Shown here piece by piece: positions 1 through 11,660 of a stretch of DNA of 40,638 nucleotides. This DNA comes from Bacillota bacterium. Lineage in GTDB: Bacteria; Bacillota; Clostridia; Peptostreptococcales; Anaerovoracaceae. The position numbers were made by a program, and so were the translations under genes. The stretch covers positions 1 through 40,638 of the forward strand of contig JARBUO010000012.1 in assembly GCA_029239605.1 (NCBI GenBank), in the 5' to 3' direction. How positions within the stretch are numbered: the first letter of the stretch is position 1; each line of letters starts with the position of its first letter. The notes under the pieces are model-generated. The model was not told where the DNA came from. It did no database searches and saw only the letters and a list, made by a program, of their open reading frames with translations.

Positions 1-2
1 TC

Positions 3-31
3 ATAGTATCAAAGATGCTTGTTTCTGTCAA
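3..31 (-). promoter_or_regulatory. Downstream copy of tandem strong promoters
   Basis: On the minus strand TTGACA (26-31), a 17-base spacer and TACTAT (3-8). The upstream tract AAAAAAGTCGTAAAAA nearly repeats the tract in front of the copy at 114-142, so promoter and UP-like element were duplicated together about 111 bases apart. Between 143 and 286 nothing else was recognised. Confidence 0.6.
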
Positions 32-113
32 CTAATTTTTACGACTTTTTTCATCTTTTTTTACTTTGCCGCCAGGGCCTTAGGATTCTCCGAAACGCCC
101 GACAGTAAATGTA

Positions 114-142
114 ATCTTAACAAATGAAGATGCAACTGTCAA
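114..142 (-). promoter_or_regulatory. Upstream copy of tandem strong promoters (stable-RNA type)
   Basis: On the minus strand a perfect TTGACA (137-142) is followed after exactly 17 bases by TAAGAT (114-119). An A/T-rich tract (AAAAAAGTCATAAAAA on the minus strand) lies just upstream, like an UP element. It is the first of two near-copies pointing off the left edge. Such tandem promoters are typical of rRNA operons in Clostridia; the transcript itself is outside the window, so the target is inferred. Confidence 0.6.
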
Positions 143-289
143 CCCCTTTTTATGACTTTTTTTGAGGTTTTACAATTTTCTTTTCAACTCCGCCATTTTC
201 CAATCTGAACAGCGTTCATACCTATTATATATCTATTTTCAATTCTTATACATCAGGAAATTGAACTTTATATTTTCAGCAAAATGAAG

Positions 290-316
290 ACCCCCTGCCC
301 GGTTCGGGCAGGGGGT
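290..316. terminator. Terminator after PFOR (bidirectional hairpin)
   Basis: A perfect 10-base stem (CCCCCTGCCC at 291-300, GGGCAGGGGG at 306-315), extended by one A-T pair, encloses a 5-base loop. It lies about 30 bases past the PFOR stop codon on the minus strand. The T tract is better on the plus side (GCTTTTAT) than on the minus side (CTTCATTTT), so it may work both ways. Confidence 0.8.
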
Positions 317-346
317 GCTTTTATAACAAAACTTCTATTCTTCGAT

Positions 347-3925
<3,579 letters not shown>

Positions 3926-3931
3926 TTATTG

Positions 3932-3970
3932 ATTGGTCTTTTATAAAATCAAATTATATCAAAGACCAAT
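3932..3970 (-). promoter_or_regulatory. Inverted repeat over the PFOR promoter
   Basis: ATTGGTCTTT at 3932-3941 is repeated exactly in inverted form as AAAGACCAAT at 3961-3970, with 19 bases between. The spacer carries a minus-strand TATAAT (3953-3958) that can serve as the PFOR -10 box, while no good -35 box is visible at the right distance. A dyad around a -10 box suggests an operator. The regulator is unknown; the motif does not match the Rex consensus. Confidence 0.45.
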
Positions 3971-4137
3971 GCGACACGATTTTCCTTTAGCGGCTTGCCT
4001 CCTATGCAAACTGTCTTAGCTGCGCTGTCCGGTTTTTCAATGCAGATCAAGCTGCGAAAAAAAGGCACCACCGCGTCATAGTCAGCAACGCTGTCTTCTA
4101 TTGAATCGGAAAATGTATCACCGTCGAAGGTACTAAA
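3949..4137 (-). pseudogene. Possible coding remnant without start codon
   Basis: An open stretch of 62 codons on the minus strand has a protein-like composition (it includes DYDAVVPFFRSLICIEKPDS and GKPLKENRVALVFDI) but no ATG, GTG or TTG start with a ribosome binding site, and it is closed upstream by a stop. Its end overlaps the PFOR inverted repeat. It may be the tail of a decayed gene, as a decayed U32 peptidase lies 235 bases away, or chance. I do not recognise a family. The rest of 4138-4372 is AT-rich and holds no gene. Confidence 0.2.
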
Positions 4138-4222
4138 TTAACCTATATTTTGTTATTTTTGTGTCACCTTTGTTGTTAAGTTAATATATTCTTAACGATT
4201 TCCAGTAAATGTTTTTATTAAT

Positions 4223-4252
4223 TTGACAAAAAATATAATTGTTTTCTATATT
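4223..4252 (+). promoter_or_regulatory. Promoter-like sequence without obvious gene
   Basis: Perfect TTGACA (4223-4228) with TATATT (4247-4252) after 18 bases, on the plus strand in a very AT-rich stretch. It points into the antisense strand of the decayed peptidase. It could be chance in AT-rich DNA. Confidence 0.25.
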
Positions 4253-4372
4253 ACTCTAATGCTAATTTCCTTTTGAGTCAAACAGTTTTTCATGAAAAAA
4301 ATAAAATAAATAATATATTGTGAAATTTTAAACAAGTCTTGGGATTTCTTTGGAGGAATTATAGTTTTCCCG

Positions 4373-4960
4373 TTAATAGACGTAAATTCTAAAGCGGGAA
4401 ATTCCCAGTTTTTTAAGCTCTTCTTTTACACGTTCCATGTATCTTTCCCGAAAGCTTAGAATGGTAGTTCTGCATCCCTCTGAATCTTCTATAGCAGGAT
4501 AAATCTGACCCTTTCGGTCTTTTAGCGAAAGGTCTCCTCCTTTTCCTCGGGAGCACCGAAGAACCTGCATCCGAGGTGAAACAGGGCTCCGTAGTCACCA
4601 CCGAAATTGGCTAGCAGTACAACCTCAGGAATTAAGCCGGAAAAGTCAATTCTCCGTAGATCTTCCAGATCTGTCTCATGAGAAGCTGCAGCATCCTTCA
4701 TCTCCATCTTCCCTGCAAGTAGGAAGTCAAAGCTATTATAGAGATTGAGACCGTAATCTCCAATAACATGAATCCCTCTTTGTACAAAGGGTTCTATCCA
4801 GGCAAGGTTACATACAGCAATTCCATTTCTTTCTGAGATTGAAACTATTTTATCAATGTTTTTCGCATAATATCATAATGGACTCCCTTTGTGATGCCTG
4901 GAATAACAGACACAGCCAGCAGCTCTGGTAATTTATCATTCTCTTCTCCTGATATTCCGT
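4373..4960 (-). pseudogene. Decayed U32-family peptidase, frameshifted C-terminal part
   Basis: Three minus-strand frames together read like the C-terminal half of a U32 (collagenase-type) peptidase. From about 4960 one frame gives LPELLAVSVIPGITKGVHYD; a second gives GIAVCNLAWIEPFVQRGIHV then GDYGLNLYNSFD and the stretch PEVVLLANF; a third (4373-4570) gives CSRGKGGDLSLKDRKGQIYP followed by DSEGCRTTIL and the tail LGISRFRIYV. The words GDYGLN.YNS, LKDRKG..(Y/F)P and GCRTTIL are hallmarks of the family. At least two frameshifts separate them, and no N-terminal half or start is present. I infer an old inactivated gene; the family call is from memory of motifs. Confidence 0.7.
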
Positions 4961-5082
4961 AGCGTCAAGCATGGAATCTAAAGCTCAGTCTTGATTCCGA
5001 TTCCAAATCAGAAGTCAAAGAACATTCCCTCTTACAAGCCGTGTTTTCACGGTCTTATCGCGCTGTTTCTTCCAAATTTAGT

Positions 5083-5112
5083 TTGCTTAAAACTTTTGTC
5101 TTGTTATATAAT
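5083..5112 (+). promoter_or_regulatory. Probable promoter of the AI-2E family transporter gene
   Basis: TTGCTT (5083-5088), an 18-base spacer and a perfect TATAAT (5107-5112), about 95 bases before the start codon of the gene at 5206. No other candidate was seen in this gap. Confidence 0.5.
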
Positions 5113-5205
5113 ACTATCATTAAGTAGAAGAAATCAACAAATTGTAGCCTTGGAATTTCTTTACTTATCTGTCCGGGGCTTGCAGGAAAAAAGGAAGGTA
5201 CAAGC

Positions 5206-6390
5206 ATGTCAAAATTAAAAGAAATGCTGTCTGATTGGAAATATATAAAATTCTGTCTGTATGTCGTATTTACAGCAGCGCTTCTCTACGTTCTGTATTT
5301 CGTGATAAAGAATTTCAATATGGTTATAATGGGAATTTCCAATGTGCTCGGCAGCATGGCCACTGCATTTGCTCCTCTGATCACGGGTTTGATCATTGCG
5401 TATCTGCTTAGCCCGCTGGTTGAATTTATCAATAAGAAATTTATATCAAAGTTGTTTGTAAAACTTCCCAGCGATCCTATGAAACTGGAAAAAAGACTTG
5501 GTTTACAGCGAACCATCAGCATACTGATCACGTTTTTGCTCATCTTTGTTATCATTTGCATTATTATTTATGCCTTTGCATTCTTAATTGTGGGAGATCT
5601 TGTGTTTACAAGCCTTCATAATATGGTTGACAGCATTGTGAATTATTTTATGAAATATGAGTCCTCCTTCAGAAGTTGGATTGCAGCCATCCCTAACACG
5701 ACAGGTATTGAAGAACGAATTCAGGATTTTGCCAATGAAGCGATTTCCTGGGTTTCTAAAAACTTCAGCACTGCGGCAATTTTCCGCTTTATCACAAACA
5801 TCAGCGGCAGCATCCTAAACACCGTACTTGGTATCGTTGTCAGCATTTATTTGCTTAAAGATAAGGAGTTTTTTCTGCGCCTTTGGCGAAAGCTGCTCCA
5901 TTTGGTGCTCCCAATGAAAGCAAACGCCGTTGTAACAGAAACTTTGTCTGATATTAATCAGGTCGTATCCCAGTTTCTGCGCGGCCAGCTTCTTGATGCA
6001 CTCTTTATCGCAATCCTGTCATCCATCGGTCTCTCTGTCATTGGCCTTGATTTTGCCGTATTCATCGGTTGTTTCGCAGGGCTTTGTAATATTATTCCCT
6101 ATTTCGGACCAATCATCAGCACCGTTCCTGCTGCATTGATCGGATTTATGACCGGCGGTGTCAGTCAGGGTTTATTGGCAATCCTTGTTCTGGTTATCAT
6201 TCAGCAGATCGATGCAAACATTCTTTATCCCAGAGTTGTGGGGTCCAGCACAGGTCTCCATCCCTTGTTCATACTCATCTCAGTTACTGTGGGAGGGTAC
6301 TATGCCGGAATCATCGGGATGATCCTTGCAGTTCCCATCGCTGCCATCATAAAGGTACTGATTATGAAAAGGCTGGATTCGGTGGATTAA
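5206..6390 (+). CDS. AI-2E family transporter (PerM/YdiK-like membrane protein)
   Basis: The 394-residue polytopic membrane protein starts with a short basic cytoplasmic segment and then hydrophobic helices near residues 14-35, 40-65 and 105-135. A long soluble loop follows (about 140-205), then further helices and the family signature region NIIPYFGPIISTVPAALIGF near residues 290-310. Length and layout fit the AI-2E/UPF0118 family, whose members export quorum signals, sodium/protons or unknown substrates. The substrate here cannot be read from sequence. AAGGAAGG precedes the ATG. It stands alone on the plus strand, facing the arc operon end-on across a shared terminator. Confidence 0.9.
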   Translation: MSKLKEMLSDWKYIKFCLYVVFTAALLYVLYFVIKNFNMVIMGISNVLGSMATAFAPLITGLIIAYLLSPLVEFINKKFISKLFVKLPSDPMKLEKRLGLQRTISILITFLLIFVIICIIIYAFAFLIVGDLVFTSLHNMVDSIVNYFMKYESSFRSWIAAIPNTTGIEERIQDFANEAISWVSKNFSTAAIFRFITNISGSILNTVLGIVVSIYLLKDKEFFLRLWRKLLHLVLPMKANAVVTETLSDINQVVSQFLRGQLLDALFIAILSSIGLSVIGLDFAVFIGCFAGLCNIIPYFGPIISTVPAALIGFMTGGVSQGLLAILVLVIIQQIDANILYPRVVGSSTGLHPLFILISVTVGGYYAGIIGMILAVPIAAIIKVLIMKRLDSVD

Positions 6391-6440
6391 CTCTGCTGCG
6401 GCCTTGTTCCCAGTAAGGATTTTGGAACGCTTATTACATG

Positions 6441-6474
6441 AAAAAAGCCTGCAATTGATCATTGCAGGTTTTTC
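6441..6474. terminator. Bidirectional terminator between transporter and arcC
   Basis: An 8-base perfect stem (CCTGCAAT at 6448-6455, ATTGCAGG at 6461-6468) with a 5-base loop is flanked by A6 on one side and T5 on the other. It can therefore terminate both the plus-strand transporter and the minus-strand arc operon. Confidence 0.85.
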
Positions 6475-6525
6475 ATATACTCCAGTCGCAACTCCTGTCT
6501 TTCCGTCAATACAGACGCACTTTCG

Positions 6526-7473
6526 TTAACCGATAATCCTAGTGCCGGTTCTTCCTTCCAATGCATCTACCGCTTTGTATAAAGAGGTGATGATTGCCGT
6601 CTTTCCCGGAGCAGATTCCGCGAATTTCATTGCAGCTTGCACCTTTGGAAGCATACTCCCCGGAGCGAAATGGCCTTCCTCTATGAAACGCCGGGCATCA
6701 TTGATTGTCATCTCATCCAGATCCTGCTGATTTGGCTTGTTATAGTTTATGGAAACCTTCTCCACCTCGGTCAGGATCAGCAGCGTATCGACACCAATCT
6801 CTTCCGCAAGCAGTTCTGCTGCATAGTCTTTGTCGATAACAGCCGCAACACCCTCAAAGGAGCCATCCTCATGCTCTATAACGGGGATGCCGCCTCCGCC
6901 GGCAAAGACTACTATGGTAGAATCCCACAATCTTCTAATGGTATCGATCTCAACGATTCTTTTGGGAATGGGGGATGGAACGACACGGCGCCATCCTCTG
7001 CCGGAATCTTCCCGCATCACGTAATGCTTCTCTTCGGTAAGCTTTTGGGCTTCCTCCTCACTGTAAAAAGGTCCAATGGGTTTTGTTGGATTCTCAAATG
7101 CCGGATCATCCCCATCTACCAGCATCTGGGTTACTACGGTAATGACAGGGATATGCCCCTTCTTTACTTTCACAAGAGCTTCGTGCATACCTTGCTGCAG
7201 GTGGTAGCCGATATATCCCTGGCTCATTGCACCGCAAACATCAAAAGGCAACGGAGGAACTACATCCTTTGCCGTTTCGGAAGCCAGCAGGATTCTTCCG
7301 ACCTGAGGGCCATTTCCGTGAACCAGAGCAATCTCGTAATCGCTGGTCACGATTTGCGCAATATAATCACTTGTTTTCCGCACTACCTCAAGCTGGCACT
7401 CTGCGGTAGGGGGGGAACCAAAAGCTTGAAGAGCATTCCCCCCCAGGGCAATAACGATCTTGCCTTTGCACAT
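6526..7473 (-). CDS. arcC: Carbamate kinase
   Basis: The 315-residue protein matches the usual carbamate kinase length and amino-acid-kinase fold. It starts IVIALGGNALQAFG and has LVHGNGPQVGR, a VVFAGGGGIPV stretch with the following EHEDG, and DKDYAAELLAEEI for nucleotide binding. It transfers phosphate from carbamoyl phosphate to ADP, giving ATP, the last step of the arginine deiminase pathway. An AAGGAGG lies before the ATG. It is the last gene of arcB-arcA-arcC on the minus strand, 77 bases after arcA, with a terminator about 60 bases downstream. Confidence 0.96.
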   Translation of the reverse strand: MCKGKIVIALGGNALQAFGSPPTAECQLEVVRKTSDYIAQIVTSDYEIALVHGNGPQVGRILLASETAKDVVPPLPFDVCGAMSQGYIGYHLQQGMHEALVKVKKGHIPVITVVTQMLVDGDDPAFENPTKPIGPFYSEEEAQKLTEEKHYVMREDSGRGWRRVVPSPIPKRIVEIDTIRRLWDSTIVVFAGGGGIPVIEHEDGSFEGVAAVIDKDYAAELLAEEIGVDTLLILTEVEKVSINYNKPNQQDLDEMTINDARRFIEEGHFAPGSMLPKVQAAMKFAESAPGKTAIITSLYKAVDALEGRTGTRIIG

Positions 7474-7550
7474 TTCAATTCTCCTCCTTATAATTTAGAA
7501 ACCTATGGTTTTTTGTCCGTTATTCTGGTTTTTAGAAAGTTGCAATAAGC

Positions 7551-8768
7551 TTAATCTCTGTGAATGGGCATGCTCATACATCTTGGACCGCCCCTGCCTC
7601 TGGAAAGCTCCGAGCTTGGAATGGTCATGACTTTCACTCCGTACCGGTCCAGAAGATCGTTTGTCACATGATTTCTATCATAGGTAATTACGGTTCCCGG
7701 TGCGATAGCCAATGTATTGGATGCATCACTCCACTGCTCTCTCTGCGCTGCAATCCTGTCCGTTCCGCCGCACCTTATCATCTGTACAGCAGGCAGTTTC
7801 AGCTCTCTTTTCAGAATGGTTTCCAATTCATTTTTACTGCTTTTAAATACCGGTTTTCTCTCTTTATCAAGCGTCACCTCATAAATATGCAGCGGACCTT
7901 CAATTTCCGGGTGAATGGTAAATTTATCGTAATCCACCATGGTAAATACCGTATCCAAATGCATAAATGCCCTGCATTTTGGTATCTCAAAGACCAGTAT
8001 TTTTCGAAAACTGTTGTTGTGATTCAAAAGTCGTTCTGCCAAAATTTCAATGGCATCTGCTGAGGTTCTCTGACTTAATCCAACCGCCACCACCTGAGGC
8101 GACAGTACGAGAATGTCCCCGCCTTCGATGGGGTTTGGCCCTTCGTAATCGTACCATCGTTCCGTTCCCTCAGGCATAAAGCTCTTGTCATAAAGGTGAA
8201 TGTACTTCAGCATCAGCGCTTCTCTTTTTCTAGCCTTTGTTTTCATGCAGTGAATGCTGACTCCGTTTCCGATACATGCCCCCGGGTCTCTTGTAAAATA
8301 CAGATTGGGCATGGGGTCTGTATAATAGGGATATTCTTCATTGATGTAATCAGCCAGGGAGTTAGACTTTTTGATGTGGATATCTTCTTTTTTAATACCG
8401 GCAATGATCGTATCCACCATTTCCTTAACCGACATATCCATCAGATACTGCTCCATTGCCTCCAGCGCATGGAGAGAAAAAATATCGCTGTCATTCAAAA
8501 ATTCTTTCACAAATTTTCTTCTTATTTTTGCATCTTCAAGAGCGAGGACCACCTCATCCGCAAAATAAAGAACTTCCACACCATTTTCTCTGAGAACATT
8601 TGCAAAACAGTCATGCTCTTTTTGGGCTACTTCCAAATAAGGAATTTCGTCAAAGAGCAGCCGCTCAAAGTTATCCGGAACCAATCCCTCTATTTCTCTT
8701 CCCAGACGATGCAGCAGCACCCGGTTCAGCTTTCCAATCTCTGAATAAACGTTTATGCCCTGTACCAT
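7551..8768 (-). CDS. arcA: Arginine deiminase
   Basis: Hydrolyses arginine to citrulline and ammonia. The family motifs are in order: GKLNRVLLHRLGREIEGL near the N-terminus, NLYFTRDPG, the EGGDILVLSP segment, AFMHLDTVFTMVD, and the C-terminal catalytic cysteine in GRGGPRCMSMP (Cys397 of 405). The ATG at 8768 is preferred because AAAGGAG lies 8 bases before it; an upstream in-frame TTG at 8786 would overlap that site. It sits between the OTC and carbamate kinase genes. An 8-base hairpin (8784-8804) abuts the ribosome binding site and could affect translation or mRNA processing. Confidence 0.97.
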   Translation of the reverse strand: MVQGINVYSEIGKLNRVLLHRLGREIEGLVPDNFERLLFDEIPYLEVAQKEHDCFANVLRENGVEVLYFADEVVLALEDAKIRRKFVKEFLNDSDIFSLHALEAMEQYLMDMSVKEMVDTIIAGIKKEDIHIKKSNSLADYINEEYPYYTDPMPNLYFTRDPGACIGNGVSIHCMKTKARKREALMLKYIHLYDKSFMPEGTERWYDYEGPNPIEGGDILVLSPQVVAVGLSQRTSADAIEILAERLLNHNNSFRKILVFEIPKCRAFMHLDTVFTMVDYDKFTIHPEIEGPLHIYEVTLDKERKPVFKSSKNELETILKRELKLPAVQMIRCGGTDRIAAQREQWSDASNTLAIAPGTVITYDRNHVTNDLLDRYGVKVMTIPSSELSRGRGGPRCMSMPIHRD

Positions 8769-8783
8769 ATCACGTTCTCCTTT

Positions 8784-8804
8784 CAAATCGATCCTCTCGA
8801 TTTG
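8784..8804 (-). other. Intercistronic hairpin upstream of arcA
   Basis: CAAATCGA (8784-8791) and TCGATTTG (8797-8804) form a perfect 8-base inverted repeat with a 5-base loop, immediately upstream of the arcA Shine-Dalgarno sequence. There is no T tract, so it is not a terminator. It may be an mRNA processing or stability element. Confidence 0.4.
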
Positions 8805-8892
8805 TAAACCATCCTTGAAGGTTCACTTAAAATGACTTCTGAGCTCCCGTGTACGCCTTATAAAATTGAATCTAATTCATCAGTGTTCAGCC

Positions 8893-9882
8893 TTATGCTA
8901 TGGTTGCTGCAATCACTGCCTTAATGGTATGCATCCTGTTCTCCGCCTCATCAAATACAACGGAATGGCTGCTGCGGAATACTTCATCCGTTACTTCTCT
9001 GATGTCATACCCCTTTTCCTTCCATTCTTTTGCCATCTTGGTCTCAAAATCGTGGAATGCGGGCAGGCAGTGCATAAAGATCACATCGGGATTTTCCGTT
9101 GTTCTGATGAGATCCATCGTCACCTTAAAGGGCGTAAGCAGTCTGACCCGTTCAGGAATTTGCGCTTCTTCTCCCATGGAGGCCCAAACATCGGTATAGA
9201 TTACATCAGCACCTCTCAGACACTCCGGAGAATCAGAGACTTCAATAGCGCCTCCTGTTTCAGCGGCAACCGCTCTGGCCCGATCCATGATCGTCTGATC
9301 CGGTTCAAGTGCTGCAGGTCCGTATGCTGTGAAATGAATTCCCATTTTCGCACAGCCATACATCCACGCATACGACATGTTATTTCTGATATCACCACAG
9401 AATACGACCTTACACCGGTTCAAAGGTTTTGAAAGATGTTCTTCCATCGTGAGAAGGTCTGCAAGAATCTGTGTCGGGTGGTCCACATCCGTTAATCCGT
9501 TCCATACCGGTACCCCTGAAAACCTCGCCAAATCCTCAACGACACTTTGTTCATATCCCCGATACTCTATCCCATCGTAAAATCTTCCCAGCACCTTCGC
9601 AGTGTCCTCCAGGGATTCTTTTTTCCCCATCTGGGAACTGCCGGAATCGAGGAAGGTTACATGGGCGCCCTCATCCAGGCAGGCCACCTCAAAGGCACAT
9701 CGTGTTCTTGTAGAAGTCTTTTCAAAGAGCAGTACAATATTTTTCCCCTTCAGAATTTCGTTTTGTATCCCTGCCCTTTTTTTCACTTTAAGATCCCTGG
9801 AAAGATCAAGAAGGTACCGGATTTCTCCGGGGGTCAGGTCCATCAGTGTAAGAAAGCTTCTTCCCTTTAAATTTACTGCCAT
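8893..9882 (-). CDS. arcB: Ornithine carbamoyltransferase, arginine deiminase operon copy
   Basis: This 329-residue OTC has the carbamoyl-phosphate loop FEKTSTRTRCAFEVA, the HPTQILADLLTMEEH segment, DVWASMGEE and the ornithine-site motif HCLPAFHDFETK. As the first gene of arcB-arcA-arcC it is expected to work catabolically, splitting citrulline to ornithine and carbamoyl phosphate. A second OTC at 12120-13106 is about 78% identical by eye, so the two arose by duplication. The catabolic role is inferred from gene context; the active sites look the same. The ATG has GAGGAG upstream. No arginine/ornithine antiporter gene is present in the cluster. Confidence 0.95.
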   Translation of the reverse strand: MAVNLKGRSFLTLMDLTPGEIRYLLDLSRDLKVKKRAGIQNEILKGKNIVLLFEKTSTRTRCAFEVACLDEGAHVTFLDSGSSQMGKKESLEDTAKVLGRFYDGIEYRGYEQSVVEDLARFSGVPVWNGLTDVDHPTQILADLLTMEEHLSKPLNRCKVVFCGDIRNNMSYAWMYGCAKMGIHFTAYGPAALEPDQTIMDRARAVAAETGGAIEVSDSPECLRGADVIYTDVWASMGEEAQIPERVRLLTPFKVTMDLIRTTENPDVIFMHCLPAFHDFETKMAKEWKEKGYDIREVTDEVFRSSHSVVFDEAENRMHTIKAVIAATIA

Positions 9883-9912
9883 CTCCTGTCTCCTCGCATT
9901 TTAATCATATAA

Positions 9913-9940
9913 AAGCATTACTCTAACTGATTTGTATCAT
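9913..9940 (-). promoter_or_regulatory. Candidate MocR operator in the arc promoter region
   Basis: The word AAGCATTACTCT (9913-9924) also occurs upstream of mocR as AGAGTAATGCTT (11669-11680), and each copy has an ATTTGTATC/GATACAAAT element beside it (9930-9938 here). On the minus strand a TATGAT follows the first word, so the site overlaps the likely arc promoter spacer. The shared words suggest one regulator for both promoters; the MocR protein between them is the obvious candidate. Confidence 0.45.
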
Positions 9941-9950
9941 ATAGCAGCGG

Positions 9951-9997
9951 CAAAAAAAATAAAGTACCAGCACAGGATTATTTCCGTGTGCCAGTAC
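9951..9997 (-). terminator. Terminator after mocR
   Basis: On the minus strand GTACTGGCACA pairs with TGTGCTGGTAC (arms 9987-9997 and 9964-9974) over 11 bases, counting two G-U wobbles, then runs into TTTATTTTTTTT. The wobbles become mismatches on the plus strand, so it works on the minus strand only. It separates mocR from the arc operon. The stretch 9998-10116 holds nothing else I recognise. Confidence 0.75.
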
Positions 9998-10116
9998 CGG
10001 CTTTGCTAAAAATGGCAATGAGGGATGTGTCATTGTTTGTTTGACGCGAGGGCTGCTTATTTGTTCCGTCGGCTGCAAATGCAGTTATTTCATGACTGGG
10101 CAGTTGTATATAGCGC

Positions 10117-11631
10117 TTAGCTTTCCAACTCCAGCTCAGATTCACAGATGCCAGGCTCTGAAAGTTTGCTCTCCCGCAGTGCTTGTGTCAGGAGCCCAAT
10201 CCCCTTTTCAATCTGCAGCTTGCTGGGATAGGAGAAGTTGAGCCTGATGCAGCAATCGCCCTTTGAGCCTCTCAGGTAGAATACACTTCCGGGAATAAAA
10301 GATACCCCTTTTTCCAGCGTCTTTACATAGAGTTTATGATAATCTGTATTGGAAGAAAGTCTGCACCACAGATAGACACCTCCAGTGGGCTTGCGAAAGC
10401 GAAGACCCATGGTTTTGGCCTCTTCAAGGCAGGCGCACATCAGATCTCTTTTCTCTTTATAGTCTGCACAAATCGTTCTCAGGTTTTTTTGATAAATTCC
10501 TTTTTCAATACAGCTGCTGAGCAGCTTTTGAGAGATGCTGTCGAGACTGATTAGACGGATGGAAACGATATAACTGAGACTTTTGATCAGCATTTTGTCC
10601 GCAAGAACAAAGGCCATCCGCACCCCTGGTGCAAAGGTTAAAGCAAAGGAATAGATAAAGATTACATTGTTTCCCCGATCCAGGGCTTTTATAGACGGAA
10701 TGCGAATCCCTTCAAAACGGATTTCCGATGATGCGTCCTCTTCAATGATAGGCAGACGATATTTATGAGACAATGCAAGAAGTGCTTTTCTTCGTTCCAG
10801 GCTCATAACGATCCCTGTTGGATTTTGAAAATCTGGATTGACATAGATAAATTTAGGGTGATGCTTAATGATAAGGGGCTCCAGTCTGTCGCAGAGGATG
10901 CCTTCTTCATCCATGGGCACAGTAATCACTTTCCCCCCGGCCAAAGCGAAGGTTCTGTACACATCGGGAGAGACCGGCTCTTCTGTGATTACGGTGTCTC
11001 CTGGTTTGATCAGCAAGGAAGCGAGGTAATCTAAGGCCTGGTTTGTCTCCAGAACAATCTGGATTTCAGAGGGCTTGGCAGAAATTCCTTTCCCCGACAT
11101 AAAATGCGCGATGTTCTGTCTTAAATCGTGGTTTCCCTGGTATGGGGTAAAAGAATAGGTTTCGATATTATCTGAGGATATGATGTCCCCCAGAATGCTG
11201 GCCAGGTCTTCCTTGCCATATTCTTCTGCCGAGGCAATCCCTCCGGCAAAGGATATATTGTTCGATGAGTAAGACTTGGAAAAAAGGTCATCAAAGGTTA
11301 TTTTAAGATCAAGATATTCATCGCGGATCAAGCTGGTCCATGCAATGGTTGATCCTTTCTCTTCTATTTGCGGGGAGGTTTTCTCCGAATCGGACAGATA
11401 GGCAACCCGATAGCCTTTCCCCTGGGATGAGGATAGAAAAGCTTCTGCTTTCAGCTCCATATAAGCACGAACAACGGTATTTCGGTGTACCTTCAGCAGC
11501 TTAGCCATGGTCCTCTCTGAAGGCAATACAAAACCATCGGTGATTTCGCCTTTTAAAATCATCTCTTTCAATTGATTGACGATCTGCATATAAATCGGTG
11601 TATGGGCATGATGATTGATGATAATATCCAT
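10117..11631 (-). CDS. MocR/PdxR-type regulator with an aminotransferase domain lacking the PLP lysine
   Basis: The 504-residue protein joins a GntR-type winged helix (about 1-75, with VLPSERTMAKLLKVHRNTVV) to a class I aminotransferase-like domain (about 110-485). That domain keeps NPDFQNPTG and ends with a conserved RLNFSYP. In MocR proteins PLP is bound through a lysine in a motif like SFSKTLAPG; here it reads SFALTFAPG, with leucine at position 331. The nearby EDDY-like motif reads EEDASSE, so its tyrosine is lost too. The domain probably no longer forms a Schiff base and may sense another ligand. It lies directly upstream of arcBAC on the same strand but behind its own terminator. AGGAAGGA precedes the ATG. 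The link to arc regulation is inferred from position and shared upstream words. Confidence 0.9.
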   Translation of the reverse strand: MDIIINHHAHTPIYMQIVNQLKEMILKGEITDGFVLPSERTMAKLLKVHRNTVVRAYMELKAEAFLSSSQGKGYRVAYLSDSEKTSPQIEEKGSTIAWTSLIRDEYLDLKITFDDLFSKSYSSNNISFAGGIASAEEYGKEDLASILGDIISSDNIETYSFTPYQGNHDLRQNIAHFMSGKGISAKPSEIQIVLETNQALDYLASLLIKPGDTVITEEPVSPDVYRTFALAGGKVITVPMDEEGILCDRLEPLIIKHHPKFIYVNPDFQNPTGIVMSLERRKALLALSHKYRLPIIEEDASSEIRFEGIRIPSIKALDRGNNVIFIYSFALTFAPGVRMAFVLADKMLIKSLSYIVSIRLISLDSISQKLLSSCIEKGIYQKNLRTICADYKEKRDLMCACLEEAKTMGLRFRKPTGGVYLWCRLSSNTDYHKLYVKTLEKGVSFIPGSVFYLRGSKGDCCIRLNFSYPSKLQIEKGIGLLTQALRESKLSEPGICESELELES

Positions 11632-11660
11632 AGGTGATCCTTCCTGCTACTTTCACTAAA

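Noticed and set aside
9913-9924. Mobile element or terminal repeats explaining the two OTC copies
   Set aside because: No transposase, no flanking direct repeats; the shared words are short and at promoters, so operators are the better reading.
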